Translations under genes and position numbers: made by a program | Origin: Streptomyces stelliscabiei | Lineage (GTDB): Bacteria > Actinomycetota > Actinomycetes > Streptomycetales > Streptomycetaceae | Length of the DNA: 64,000 nt | Assembly (NCBI RefSeq): GCF_014873495.1 | Contig: NZ_JADBGF010000001.1 | Location: 4,836,001 to 4,900,000, forward strand | Direction of reading: 5' to 3' | The notes under the pieces: generated by a model | What the model saw: only the letters and a program-made list of their open reading frames with translations | Databases searched by the model: none | Told to the model about the DNA's origin: nothing | Part shown: in pieces, positions 40,121-48,829 of the stretch | Numbering within the stretch: position 1 is the stretch's first letter | Layout: every line of letters begins with the position of its first letter

Positions 40121-41361
40121 TGGCCCCCGCACTTTCCGACACCGGGTCCGACAGCGCTCCCTCAGGGGCGCGGGGAGCTGCGCGAGCGACCACGATCAAC
40201 CCGCGGCCGCGACACACAGCACAGCCCTACGTCCTCGAAGGCGCCAACGTCGTCCTGCCCACCGGCACGGTGAAGAACGGCCGTCTCACCATCGACGGCA
40301 CCAAGATCTCCGACAACCCCCCGGAGAACGCCCACACCCTCCTGGTCCACAACCACTGGCTGGTCCCCGGTTTCGTCGACCTCCACAACCACGGCGGCGG
40401 CGGCGCCTCCTTCACCTCCGGCACCGTCGAGGAAGTCCTCCAGGGCATCCGCACCCACCAGCTCCACGGCACCACCACCCTCGTCGCCTCCACGGTCACC
40501 GGTGACATGGACGGCCTCGCCCACCGCGCCGGCCTCCTCTCCGAACTCGCCGAGCAGGGCGACATCGCCGGCATCCACTTCGAGGGCCCGTTCATCTCCC
40601 CGTGCCGCAAGGGCGCCCACGCGGAGGCCCTCCTGCGCGACCCCGACCCCGCCGAGGTCCGCAAGCTCATCGACGCGGCACGCGGCCGGGCGAGCATGGT
40701 CACGCTGGCCACCGAACTCCCCGGCGGCCTCGACTCCGTACGACTCCTCGCCGAACTCGGCGTCCTCGCGGCGATCGGGCACACGGACGCCACCTACGAG
40801 CAGACGGTCCAGGCGATCGACGCGGGCGCGACCGTGGCGACCCACCTGTTCAACGCGATGCCCCCGCTCGGCCACCGCGAGCCCGGCCCGATCGCCGCGC
40901 TCCTGGAGGACGAACGGATCACCGTCGAGCTGATCAACGACGGTACGCATCTGCACCCCGCCTCCCTGCAACTGGCGTTCCGTCACGCGGGCGCCGCGCG
41001 GGTCGCGTTCATCACCGACGCCATGGACGCCGCCGGCTTCGGCGACGGCCGCTACATGCTCGGCCCGCTGGAGGTCGAGGTCGCGGACGGTGTGGCCCGC
41101 CTGGTGGAGGGCGGCTCGATCGCGGGCTCCACCCTCACCCAGGACCGCGCCCTCAAACGCGCCGTCACCGTCGACCGCCTCCCGATCGAGGACGCCGTCG
41201 CCGCCCTCTCCGCCAACCCGGCCCGCCTCCTCGGCCTTGACGACCGCATCGGCTCCCTCGACCCGGGCAAGGACGCCGATCTGGTCCTCCTCGACGCGGA
41301 CTTCGACGTCAAGGGCGTCCTGCGCAAGGGCGAGTGGGTGGTGAACCCGTTCGGCGACTGA
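40120..41361 (+). CDS. nagA: N-acetylglucosamine-6-phosphate deacetylase with repeat-derived N-terminal extension
   Basis: A 413-aa amidohydrolase converting GlcNAc-6-phosphate to GlcN-6-phosphate and acetate. Metal and substrate motifs: GFVDLHNHGGGGASF (HNH 89-91), HFEGPFISPCRKGAH, AIGHTDATYEQ and FITDAMDAAGFGDGRY. The first 35 residues are unusual: bases 40162-40187 match one arm of the interspersed palindromic repeat, so SGARGAARA is repeat-derived. Homologues begin near VLEGANVVLPTG. The start ATG has GGAGGT at 40105-40110 and overlaps nagK by one base, so the extension is likely translated. Confidence 0.94.
   Translation: MAPALSDTGSDSAPSGARGAARATTINPRPRHTAQPYVLEGANVVLPTGTVKNGRLTIDGTKISDNPPENAHTLLVHNHWLVPGFVDLHNHGGGGASFTSGTVEEVLQGIRTHQLHGTTTLVASTVTGDMDGLAHRAGLLSELAEQGDIAGIHFEGPFISPCRKGAHAEALLRDPDPAEVRKLIDAARGRASMVTLATELPGGLDSVRLLAELGVLAAIGHTDATYEQTVQAIDAGATVATHLFNAMPPLGHREPGPIAALLEDERITVELINDGTHLHPASLQLAFRHAGAARVAFITDAMDAAGFGDGRYMLGPLEVEVADGVARLVEGGSIAGSTLTQDRALKRAVTVDRLPIEDAVAALSANPARLLGLDDRIGSLDPGKDADLVLLDADFDVKGVLRKGEWVVNPFGD
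40162..40195 (+). repeat. half copy of palindromic repeat inside nagA
   Basis: The right arm TCAGGGGCGCGGGGAGCTGC continuing to GCGAGCGACCACGA matches the right arms of copies A and B, including flank. Only one arm is present, within nagA codons 15-26, in a frame without stops. Confidence 0.85.
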
Positions 41362-41457
41362 TCCGGACACCGTGACGCCCGGGCGGTCTGGGCCGACCGC
41401 CGCTCCTTTGGCATGATCGAGCCTCCGCGCAGTCGAGGCTCAAGGGGGTGAGCCCAG

Positions 41458-42384
41458 GTGATCCTCACGGTCACACTGAACACCGCTCTCGACATCACCT
41501 ATCGCGTGCGGGATCTCAGGCCCCACGCCACACACCGGGTGACGGACGTGACCGAACGCCCCGGCGGCAAGGGGCTGAACGTGGCCCGCGTCCTCGCGGC
41601 ACTCGGCCACGAGGTGACGGTCACCGGCTTCGCCGGCGGCGCGACCGGCCGCGCCCTGCGGGACCGGCTCACGCACACACCGGGTGTGGTGGACGCGCTG
41701 CTCCCGGTGGAGGGCGCGACCCGCCGCACGGTCGCCGTGGCCGACGCGAGCGGCGACACGACCCAGCTCAACGAACCGGGCCCGCTCATCGCACCCGCCG
41801 AGTGGTCCGCCTTCCAGGAGGCGTACGCCGATCTGCTGCGCTCCGCCTCGGTGGTGGCCCTGTGCGGCAGCCTGCCACCGGGGGTGCCGGTGGGCGCGTA
41901 CGCGGGTCTGGTGCGTACCGCCCGCACGCTGTCCGTCCCGGTCCTGCTGGACACCAGCGGCGAGCCGCTGCGGCGCGGGGTGGCCGCCCGCCCCGACCTG
42001 GTGAAGCCGAACGCCGACGAACTGGCCGAACTGACCGGCTCCCACGAGCCGTCCCGCGCGACCCGTGACGCCCGCCGCCGAGGCGCCCAGGCGGTCGTGG
42101 CCTCCCTCGGCCCCGAGGGCGTCCTCGCCCACACCCCCGAGGGCACCTGGCGTGCCGCCCCGCCCCGCCGCTTCCGCGGCAACCCGACCGGAGCGGGCGA
42201 TTCGGCGGTCGCGGGCCTGCTCTCCGGCCTCACCGACCACCTCCCCTGGCCCGCCCGCCTGGCCCGAGCCGTGGCCCTGTCGGCGGCGACCGTACTGACC
42301 CCGGTGGCAGGCGAGTTCGACCGTCAGGCGTACGAGGAACTGGTGGGGCAGGTGACGGTGACGGAGGAGGTCACAGCGGCGTGA
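41458..42384 (+). CDS. PfkB-family sugar kinase (1-phosphofructokinase/tagatose-6-phosphate kinase type)
   Basis: A 308-aa PfkB kinase of the FruK/LacC group: ILTVTLNTALDITYRV at the start, the substrate glycine motif RPGGKGLNVARVL (about 34-46), VKPNADELAELTG and the catalytic NPTGAGDSAVAGLLSG (about 243-258, with Asp as base). It follows nagA by about 96 bp, suggesting one operon for amino-sugar catabolism, though the typical substrate is fructose 1-phosphate or tagatose 6-phosphate. The start is GTG at 41458, with GTGAGCCCAG upstream. Confidence 0.88.
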   Translation: MILTVTLNTALDITYRVRDLRPHATHRVTDVTERPGGKGLNVARVLAALGHEVTVTGFAGGATGRALRDRLTHTPGVVDALLPVEGATRRTVAVADASGDTTQLNEPGPLIAPAEWSAFQEAYADLLRSASVVALCGSLPPGVPVGAYAGLVRTARTLSVPVLLDTSGEPLRRGVAARPDLVKPNADELAELTGSHEPSRATRDARRRGAQAVVASLGPEGVLAHTPEGTWRAAPPRRFRGNPTGAGDSAVAGLLSGLTDHLPWPARLARAVALSAATVLTPVAGEFDRQAYEELVGQVTVTEEVTAA

Positions 42385-42408
42385 GGCATCGGCCCGAAGG
42401 ATCGGGCC

Positions 42409-43392
42409 TCAGGGCTTCCAGCCCTTTTCCAAGTACAGCTGGTCGAAGTTGACATCGCAGTCATTGCCCTCTTCACACGAGATCTTGATCTCGTTGCTGC
42501 CCTTGTTGAGCTGGATGGACGCGTAGGTGTTCGTCCAGCCCTTCTCGTAGTCGCCCTCGGGGCCCTTCGCGAAGTTGGCCAGGTTGAGGGCACGGCCCTG
42601 TGCGGTGCCGTTCACCGTGAGGGTGGCGTTGGCATCCTTGCCCGGGACGCCGTAGAGGACGTAGAGCGTGTACTTGCCACTCTCCGGAACGTCCTCCGCC
42701 TTCCAGGTGATGGACGAACCCACCGAGTTGAAGTTCCCGACGTAGAAGCCCCCGTCCGACTTGGCGCCGGGGACGTCGGAGGCGATGGCCGCGTTGCCGC
42801 CGAGGAGGAGGGTCTTGGCCTCGGCCTTGGGGAGTTCCTGGGCTTCCGCCTTCTTCGACTTGCTCGCCGACGGGCTGGGGTCGGCGCTCTCGCCGGTGGT
42901 CGGGGTCGTCGAGGCGCCGGTGTCGTTGCCGGACGCGTTCTCGCCGTCGTCGCCGCCGAGCATGGCGATGCCGATGCCGATCACGACCGCCGCCACGACG
43001 GCGATCGCGCCGATGAGGAGGCCCTTGGTGTTGGGGCCGCGGCCCCGGCCGCCGCCCCCGCCGCCTCCGTGGCTCTGCTGCCGGGTCGTCGGCGCGCCGC
43101 CGGAGAAGCTCTCGGGGGCCTGGTAGTGCGCGTTCGGCCGACCGGGACCCGCCTGCTGCTGGCCGTACCCCTGCTGCGGGACCTGCCCGTACTGCGCGGT
43201 GGCGGCCTGCGGAGCCTGCTGGGTCTGCTGCCCGTACTGGCGTTCACCGACCGGCCGGGCCCGGTTGACCGCGTTGGGGTAGCCGTAGCTCGCGCTGGGC
43301 GGCTGGGCTCCTCGGGCCTGTCCGTCCTCGTAGAGGTAGCCGAACGGGTCGTCGTCCTCGGGCGTGCTCGCGCCGTTGTTGCCGGGCGTCAT
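42409..43392 (-). CDS. membrane-anchored CBM-like protein
   Basis: A 327-aa protein. The N-terminal 120 residues are cytoplasmic, Gln/Gly/Tyr/Pro-rich (QQTQQAPQAATAQYGQ and similar) and end in a Gly run. A transmembrane helix spans about 124-146 (LLIGAIAVVAAVVIGIGIAML). An extracellular Ser/Thr linker leads to a beta-sandwich of about 120 residues (TLLLGGNAAIASDVPGA, YTLYVLYGVPGKDANATLTV, FDQLYLEKGW) resembling CBM6/CBM35 carbohydrate-binding modules. May bind wall or environmental glycans. Faces away from cdgB by 213 bp. Confidence 0.78.
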   Translation of the reverse strand: MTPGNNGASTPEDDDPFGYLYEDGQARGAQPPSASYGYPNAVNRARPVGERQYGQQTQQAPQAATAQYGQVPQQGYGQQQAGPGRPNAHYQAPESFSGGAPTTRQQSHGGGGGGGRGRGPNTKGLLIGAIAVVAAVVIGIGIAMLGGDDGENASGNDTGASTTPTTGESADPSPSASKSKKAEAQELPKAEAKTLLLGGNAAIASDVPGAKSDGGFYVGNFNSVGSSITWKAEDVPESGKYTLYVLYGVPGKDANATLTVNGTAQGRALNLANFAKGPEGDYEKGWTNTYASIQLNKGSNEIKISCEEGNDCDVNFDQLYLEKGWKP

Positions 43393-43605
43393 CCCTAGGT
43401 CTCCTCAGCGGTGCGGTACTTACACGTACGGGTGGCGGGTTATTGCTTGGGGGTGTAGGAGAGCGAGCCTACCCGCTCGTGGTGACCCAAACGGGTGACT
43501 CGGACCTCATCACCCGGCCCACCCACCGGACACTAGCCGCTCTCTCGCCACCGCACGCCTCTGACCTGCGGATATCGCCCCATGTCTCCAGCGTCACTCC
43601 GGACG

Positions 43606-45363
43606 CTATCCGGCCCGCCTGTGCTGCCTGGGACGAGATCGTTTCTCGACGTACATCCGCTCGTCAGCTGATTTCAACACCTCGTCCGCCGTCATTCCGC
43701 AATGGGCCCATCCGATACCGAAACTGGCGCCTACGCGCATTGCGCGGCCGTCGACCCGAATCGGCTGAATGATCTCGTTGCGCAGGCGTACGGCGAGGTC
43801 CTGGGCGTCCGCGCGGCCGAGGCCGTCGGCGAGGACGACGAACTCGTCGCCGCCGAGCCGGGCCACCGTGTCACCGTCGCGCACACCCCGGCTGAGCCGC
43901 CGGGCGACCTCGATGAGGACGGCGTCGCCCGAGTTGTGCCCGAACCGGTCGTTGATCGACTTGAACCCGTCGAGGTCGCAGAAGAGCACCGCGAGCCCCT
44001 TGGTCCCGTCGTCCCGCTCGTCCTCGGGCGCGACGGTGTGCACATGGTGGTCGAAGGCGTCGAACGGTCCGCCGGCCCGGTTGAAGCCGAAGGCGTGCCC
44101 GCTGTGCCCCGCGGCCTCGTAGTCGTCGAACGACGGGTGCGGCAGCCGCGCCGCGTGCTCGTCGTGCTCCCCGAACTCGCCGTGCCCGGCGCCGAACTCC
44201 CCCTGCTCCCCGAACGGCCCGAAGGCCGCGTTCATCGAGTCGGCCGCCGCGCCGGCCGGGAGCGACTGGGGGCGCTGGCAGAGACGGGCGGCCAGGCGCG
44301 AGCGCAGCTCGGCCGAGTTCGGCAGGCCGGTGAGGGCGTCGTGCGAGGCCCGGTGCGCGAGCTGCAGCTCACGCCGCTTGCGCTCCTCTATGTCCTCGAC
44401 GTGGGTGAGCAGGAAACGGGGCCCGTCGGCGGCGTCCGCGACCACGCTGTTGCGCAGCGACACCCAGACGTACGTCCCGTCGCGCCGCCCGAGCCGCAGC
44501 TCCGCGCGCCCGCCCTCGGCGGAGGTCCGCAGGAGGGTGCCTATGTCCTCGGGGTGGACGAGGTCGGAGAAGGAGTAGCGCCGCATCGCGGAGGCGGGCC
44601 GCCCGAGCAGCCGGCACAGCGCGTCGTTGGTCCGCAGGATCCGGCCGTGCTGGTCGCCGCCCATCTCGGCGATGGCCATGCCGGAGGGGGCGTACTCGAA
44701 GGCCTGCCGGAAGGATTCCTCGCTGGCGCGCAGCGCCTGCTGCTCCCTTTCGAGCCTGACCAGTGCTCGCTGCATGTTGGCGCGCAGGCGAGCGTTGCTG
44801 ATCGCGATGGCGGCCTGGAATGCGTACATCTGGAGCGCTTCGCGTCCCCATGCGCCCGGTCGCCGGCCGTTGCGCGGCCGGTCCACGGACACGACACCGA
44901 GCAGTTCCCCGCAGGAGGCGCCGCCGGCGCCCGGGGTGTACATCGGGGCGAAGAGGCGGTCCGAGGGATGCCACTCGTCCTCGAACCGGGGGGCGGGGCC
45001 GTCGGTGTACCACTGCGGTACGTCGTCCTCGTCGAGCACCCAGCCCTCGGTGTGGGGTATGAACCGCAGGTCGCCCCAGGCCTCGCCCATGGTCAGCCGG
45101 CGTTCCCAGGATTCGCGGGAGCCGACGCGGCCGGTGATCAGGGCCTCGGCGGCGCTGTTCCCGGCGAGGGCGGCGACGACCAGGTCGCCGTCGGGGCGGA
45201 CGAGGTTCACGCAGGCCAGTTCGTAGCCCAGGCCGTTGACCACGCCGTCGGCGACGGTCTGCAGCGTGTCGGCCAGGCTGCGCGCGGTGTTCATGTCCGC
45301 CATCACCTGGTGCAACTGCCGCAGCGTCGTCAGACGGACGTAGGGCTCCGAATCGGTTTCCAT
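43606..45363 (-). CDS. cdgB: diguanylate cyclase with GAF and PAS domains
   Basis: A 585-aa cytoplasmic sensor enzyme. A GAF domain (about 20-195), a PAS/PAC domain (about 215-335) and a GGDEF domain (about 430-575). The active motif GGDEF is at 504-508 and the inhibitory site RxxD (RDGD) at 495-498; CDLDGFKSINDRFGH holds the metal aspartates. It should make c-di-GMP from two GTP. The architecture and neighbourhood match S. coelicolor CdgB, a BldD target affecting development. A Gly/Glu/His-rich insert (about 385-420) precedes the GGDEF. BldD-like and CRP-like sites lie 140-180 bp upstream. Confidence 0.92.
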   Translation of the reverse strand: METDSEPYVRLTTLRQLHQVMADMNTARSLADTLQTVADGVVNGLGYELACVNLVRPDGDLVVAALAGNSAAEALITGRVGSRESWERRLTMGEAWGDLRFIPHTEGWVLDEDDVPQWYTDGPAPRFEDEWHPSDRLFAPMYTPGAGGASCGELLGVVSVDRPRNGRRPGAWGREALQMYAFQAAIAISNARLRANMQRALVRLEREQQALRASEESFRQAFEYAPSGMAIAEMGGDQHGRILRTNDALCRLLGRPASAMRRYSFSDLVHPEDIGTLLRTSAEGGRAELRLGRRDGTYVWVSLRNSVVADAADGPRFLLTHVEDIEERKRRELQLAHRASHDALTGLPNSAELRSRLAARLCQRPQSLPAGAAADSMNAAFGPFGEQGEFGAGHGEFGEHDEHAARLPHPSFDDYEAAGHSGHAFGFNRAGGPFDAFDHHVHTVAPEDERDDGTKGLAVLFCDLDGFKSINDRFGHNSGDAVLIEVARRLSRGVRDGDTVARLGGDEFVVLADGLGRADAQDLAVRLRNEIIQPIRVDGRAMRVGASFGIGWAHCGMTADEVLKSADERMYVEKRSRPRQHRRAG

Positions 45364-45499
45364 TCGCCCTCCCCCCGAGATCTCGTGGCAGCTCCAGGCT
45401 CCAGGTAACCTGCTTAACTCGCGGGCTTACTACCGCTTACAGTTCCCGCTTACAGCTTGCAGCGTCCCCGCCACTGAATCACAGCGCGAAGCCCACTCG

Positions 45500-45512
45500 G
45501 TACACAGGGTCA
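45500..45512. promoter_or_regulatory. BldD-like box upstream of cdgB
   Basis: GTACACAGGGTCA matches the BldD consensus TNACNCWGNGTNA at every fixed base but the first. BldD, bound to c-di-GMP, is known to regulate cdgB in S. coelicolor; the site lies 137 bp before the cdgB start. Confidence 0.7.
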
Positions 45513-45527
45513 ACAAAATATGGCTCC

Positions 45528-45543
45528 TGTGACTCAAGTCACA
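45528..45543. promoter_or_regulatory. perfect CRP-like dyad upstream of cdgB
   Basis: TGTGA-CTCAAG-TCACA is the ideal CRP half-site pair with 6-bp spacing; the perfect dyad extends to TGTGACT-CA-AGTCACA. It lies 165 bp before the cdgB start. Streptomyces Crp binds this kind of site and links cAMP to development. Confidence 0.72.
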
Positions 45544-45824
45544 ACAGAACATGAGCAATTGAGTGGAGTTTATGCGTTTCTCTCGTGCGCTTCCTGAACA
45601 GAATTCAGAACTCTGTGTAGGCGCTGCGCGCGGGGCTGACCGGGGCGGATGGCCGACAGCCGGGCCCACCTGGGTTCCTGGCATGAGCCCGTCAGTGACA
45701 CCGTGGAGCGCCGCCGCCTGACGGCGGACGAGCCGGAGCGGGACAAAAGCGATCCCGACCGGACGCGAAACCACATGGAGGACGTCCGCGAGGGCGAGGA
45801 CCTTCCCCGTGGACGGCCGGGGCA

Positions 45825-45860
45825 CCACAGGCCTTCCACAGGCCTGTGGAAGGCCTGTGG
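45825..45860. repeat. 36-bp perfect palindrome
   Basis: CCACAGGCCTTCCACAGG is followed directly by its exact reverse complement, with no spacer. The element also contains internal CAGGCCT/AGGCCTG repeats. It sits about 80 bp before the flavin reductase gene and 460 bp from cdgB. Confidence 0.9.
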
Positions 45861-45938
45861 GCCCTAGGTCGCAGGTCCGGGGGCGGATCGGGCGGGGGCC
45901 CGATGTGGTGGGCGCCGGCCGGGAGCTAGCGTGCGGGC

Positions 45939-46523
45939 GTGCCGAAGAACTCGCTGTCAGCCCCTCCCCCGGCTTCGCCCGGCCTTCCCCCCTCGGTACA
46001 TGCTGAGGGGGTGAGCGAAGACGAATTCCGTGCCGCGATGTCCCGGCTGGCGGCCGGTGTGGTCCTGGTCACCGCGCACGAGGCGGCACTGGACCCGGAG
46101 GGACCGCGCGGCGAGGACGTCGGGATGACGGCCACCTCCTTCATGTCCGTGTCCCTCGACCCGCCCCTCGTCATGGTCAGCCTCCGCGAGGGCTCCCGGA
46201 TGGACGACCTCCTCGCCGAGCAGCCGCTGTGGGCGGTCTCCGTCCTCTCCGAGCACCAGCGCACCGCCGCGGCCCGCTTCGCCATGAAGAACCGCGTGAG
46301 CGACCGCCTCCTCTTCGCGGACCTCGCGCACACCAGGGGCGGGATCACCGGCGCACCCCTGATCGACGGCGCCCTCGCCACCCTGGAGTGCCGCACCGAG
46401 CAGCGGGTGACCGCCGGCGACCACACCCTGGTCATCGGCCGGGTCCTCGCCTCCACGGCGGCAGGTACGAACCCGGGCCCGCTGAGCTACTTCCGGGGCC
46501 GCTACCGGCAACTGGCCCCGTAG
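45939..46523 (+). CDS. flavin reductase-like FMN-binding protein
   Basis: A 194-aa protein of the flavin reductase domain family (HpaC/DIM6). FRAAMSRLAAGVVLVTA starts the fold, MTATSFMSVSLDPPLVMVS carries the FMN-binding T-S motif, and CRTEQRVTAGDHTLVIGRV ends with the conserved HxLxIG strand. It would supply reduced flavin to a monooxygenase or act as a flavin oxidoreductase. The start is GTG at 45939, 7 bases after a -10 TAGCGT, so the message may be leaderless; GTG further inside (VSEDEF) is possible. Confidence 0.85.
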   Translation: MPKNSLSAPPPASPGLPPSVHAEGVSEDEFRAAMSRLAAGVVLVTAHEAALDPEGPRGEDVGMTATSFMSVSLDPPLVMVSLREGSRMDDLLAEQPLWAVSVLSEHQRTAAARFAMKNRVSDRLLFADLAHTRGGITGAPLIDGALATLECRTEQRVTAGDHTLVIGRVLASTAAGTNPGPLSYFRGRYRQLAP

Positions 46524-46626
46524 GACGCGCCGCGCGGGACCGGTAGGGCGTGGCAGGGCGTGCGCGTGGGAACGGGGCGCGGGAAGCGGGCATGGGAACC
46601 GGGCATGGGAAGCGGGAGCGAGGGCC

Positions 46627-47055
46627 TCAGCCCCAGTCCCGCCCCTGCCGCCCCCGTTTGGTGTCGGACCGCTGCTTCTTCTCCCGCAGCCGCCGTTCGT
46701 TGATGCCGCGCGGGATACGGGTCGCCCGCCGCGGCTTGGGCGGCGGCGCGGTCGCCTCCGCGAGCAGCGCGGCCAGCCGGACGGCGGCGGTCTCGCGGTT
46801 GCGCCACTGGGAGCGGTGCTCGGAGGCCCGGACGCTGACGACGCCGTCGACGAGCCGCCCTGCGAGCCGCTCCAGCGCCCGCGCCTTCCACACCTCGGGC
46901 AGTGCCTCGGTGTTCGCCAGGTCGAACCGCAGCTCGACCTGGGAGTCACTGGTGTTGACGTGCTGCCCGCCGGGACCGGAGGAGCGGGAGAAACGCCACT
47001 GGAGCTCGGCCTCGGGAAGCGAGACGGAGCCACGGATGACGTGAGGACCGGACAT
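46627..47055 (-). CDS. arfB: peptidyl-tRNA hydrolase ArfB (ribosome rescue)
   Basis: A 142-aa ArfB/YaeJ-type protein: a class I release-factor GGQ domain without codon-recognition domains. The catalytic motif is SSGPGGQHVNTSDSQVELRF (GGQ 29-31), and the C-terminal tail is long, basic and helical (RRLREKKQRSDTKRGRQGR), the part that enters the empty mRNA channel. It frees ribosomes stalled without a stop codon. The start is ATG at 47053-47055. Diverges from terD by 190 bp. Confidence 0.93.
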   Translation of the reverse strand: MSGPHVIRGSVSLPEAELQWRFSRSSGPGGQHVNTSDSQVELRFDLANTEALPEVWKARALERLAGRLVDGVVSVRASEHRSQWRNRETAAVRLAALLAEATAPPPKPRRATRIPRGINERRLREKKQRSDTKRGRQGRDWG

Positions 47056-47141
47056 GCCCCCATGGTCGCGCGGATGTCCGGTCCACGTCACGCCCTTTTC
47101 ACCGCGCCCGGGAAGCATGAGTAAAGAAAGTAAAAACCGCT

Positions 47142-47168
47142 GGAACCTCTGGCGCCCCTCCCGACGTT
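47142..47168 (+). promoter_or_regulatory. ECF-sigma-like promoter of terD gene
   Basis: GGAAC (47142-47146) and GTT (47166-47168) are 19 bp apart, one base more than the SigR-type spacing GGAAT-N18-GTT and near the SigE type. Stress-driven expression would fit the TerD product. Match by eye only. Confidence 0.4.
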
Positions 47169-47245
47169 CATAGGGGTACAGGTAGCTTCGTCCCCGGCAC
47201 GAAGCCCCGTAAGGCACGTACGCAACGAGGGAAGGACTCCCAACC

Positions 47246-47821
47246 ATGGCTGTAAGCCTGTCCAAGGGTGGCAACGTCTCGCTCACCAAGGAGGCTCCGG
47301 GCCTGACCGCCGTCACCGTGGGCCTCGGCTGGGACGTCCGCACCACCACCGGCACGGACTTCGACCTCGACGCCTCCGCGATCGCGGTCAACCCGCAGGG
47401 CAAGGTCTATTCGGACGGTCACTTCGTCTTCTTCAACAACAAGCAGACCCCGGACCAGACCATCGTCCACACCGGCGACAACCGCACGGGCGAGGGCGCG
47501 GGCGACGACGAGGCGATCAACGTCAACCTGGCGGGTCTCCCCGCCGACGTCGACAAGATCGTCTTCCCGGTCTCCATCTACGACGCCGAGAACCGCTCGC
47601 AGAACTTCGGCCAGGTCCGCAACGCCTACATCCGCATCGTCAACCAGGCCGGCGGCGCCGAGATCGCCCGCTACGACCTCTCCGAGGACGCGGCCACCGA
47701 GACGGCGATGGTCTTCGGCGAGCTGTACCGCAACGGCGCCGAGTGGAAGTTCCGCGCCGTCGGCCAGGGTTACGCCTCGGGCCTCGTCGGCATCGCCCAG
47801 GACTTCGGCGTCAACGTCTGA
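47246..47821 (+). CDS. TerD-family calcium-binding stress protein
   Basis: A 191-aa TerD domain protein: VSLSKGGNVSLTKEAPGL, the calcium-site GWDVRTTTGTDFDLDASA, HFVFFNNKQTPDQTIVHTGD, DDEAINVNLAGLPADVDKIV and YDLSEDAATETAMVFGEL. Members bind calcium and are linked to tellurite and general stress resistance and, in streptomycetes, to spore formation. Paralogues are many, so no letter is given. A strong hairpin terminator follows at 47937. Confidence 0.95.
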   Translation: MAVSLSKGGNVSLTKEAPGLTAVTVGLGWDVRTTTGTDFDLDASAIAVNPQGKVYSDGHFVFFNNKQTPDQTIVHTGDNRTGEGAGDDEAINVNLAGLPADVDKIVFPVSIYDAENRSQNFGQVRNAYIRIVNQAGGAEIARYDLSEDAATETAMVFGELYRNGAEWKFRAVGQGYASGLVGIAQDFGVNV

Positions 47822-47936
47822 CGTCTCCTGACCTCTCCTGACGGGCCGACGGCTCGGCCCCACGGCTCGGACTGACGGCCCCACGGCTCGGCCCGACGTC
47901 CGGAAGGCGCATCGCCGCCGCCCCGCCGCACGCACT

Positions 47937-47983
47937 GCCGAAGGCCCCGCCACGACACTGACCGTCGCGGCGGGGCCTTCGGC
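47937..47983. terminator. long hairpin terminator after terD gene
   Basis: A perfect 15-bp stem (47937-47951 with 47969-47983) continued by a CGAC/GTCG pairing past one mismatch. It separates terD from the convergent hypothetical gene. Confidence 0.85.
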
Positions 47984-48031
47984 CGTCCCGGACGCGCGCG
48001 ACCCCCGCCGCGAGTCCCGCTCACCCTCAGC

Positions 48032-48703
48032 TCACACCCGCCAGTCGGCGGAGTACTGGATGTGCAGTGAGGCGGGCACGCCCCGCCGGTTCCACGGGCG
48101 CGACCAGGGCCCCGCGCCCAGTTCGACGCAGTAGTGCTGGGCGTGCGGATGCTGGTGCGGGAACGACGGAGCCTCGTCGACGAGCCCGCGCAGGAGGGTG
48201 CCGTACTCGCGGAAGGCGGTGGGGCTGCCCACGACGAAGAGCGTGTGCGCGGCCAGGTCGAAGGCGAGATGGTCGCGGTAGGAGCGGTAGTGCCGCCGTT
48301 CGTGGCGGATGGCGTCCTCCTCCGGGAAGTCCCGCTCCGGCGTGCCCGTCGTCTGCGGCCTGCCCGCGTCGAGCCGTGCGCGCACCCGCTTCCACGAGGC
48401 GGTCGGAAACCCCAGGCTGTGGTGGAGCAGAACCAGGTCCAGCGAGACGGGTTCACCGTCGCCGGACGTGACGCCGTCGGGAGCGGGGTGGGCACGGATC
48501 GGCAGATGGACCAGCGACCGGGCGGACCGGGCGGCCAGCGCCCACAGGGCGACCAGCTGTTCCGCGCCGGCCCGGTCGGCGTACATCGACAGCCAGTGAC
48601 CGTCGTCGCGCAACACCAGCCGTGCCGGGGACGGGACCGGCCGGATCACCCGGAACTCGTCGCCGCCCAGCCGGGCCTTGTGCACCCGCACCCGCTGCTC
48701 CAC
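48032..48703 (-). CDS. conserved hypothetical protein
   Basis: A 223-aa protein. The first part RLGGDEFRVIRPVPSPARLV, DDGHWLSMYADRAGAEQLVAL and WALAARSARSLVHLPIRAHP looks like a compact alpha/beta fold. Later parts are rich in His and aromatic residues (HERRHYRSYRDHLAFDLAAH; FPHQHPHAQHYCVELG). The start is GTG at 48701-48703, with AGGAGG 4 nt upstream. Conserved in actinomycetes from memory, with no assigned function; the His clusters could bind metal. Confidence 0.6.
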   Translation of the reverse strand: MEQRVRVHKARLGGDEFRVIRPVPSPARLVLRDDGHWLSMYADRAGAEQLVALWALAARSARSLVHLPIRAHPAPDGVTSGDGEPVSLDLVLLHHSLGFPTASWKRVRARLDAGRPQTTGTPERDFPEEDAIRHERRHYRSYRDHLAFDLAAHTLFVVGSPTAFREYGTLLRGLVDEAPSFPHQHPHAQHYCVELGAGPWSRPWNRRGVPASLHIQYSADWRV

Positions 48704-48829
48704 GCGCCTCCTCACCTCTCCACTCTCCACGGCTTCCGCGCGCCGCGCCGGGGAGAACTGTAGGTCCGGTCGGACCGCTCGGTCCCGAGCCACGAGCCGT
48801 TGTCGGACCCGGTCGATAGCGTGCGGGCC

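Larger units (their letters stand above)
45364..45938. promoter_or_regulatory. 575-bp regulatory intergenic region of cdgB
   Basis: No gene was recognised. It contains direct repeats CCGCTTACAG (45433 and 45446), a BldD-like box, a CRP-like dyad, an AT-rich core at 45510-45610 and a 36-bp palindrome at 45825. The divergent flavin reductase gene has its own -10-like TAGCGT at 45927-45932. Confidence 0.7.
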
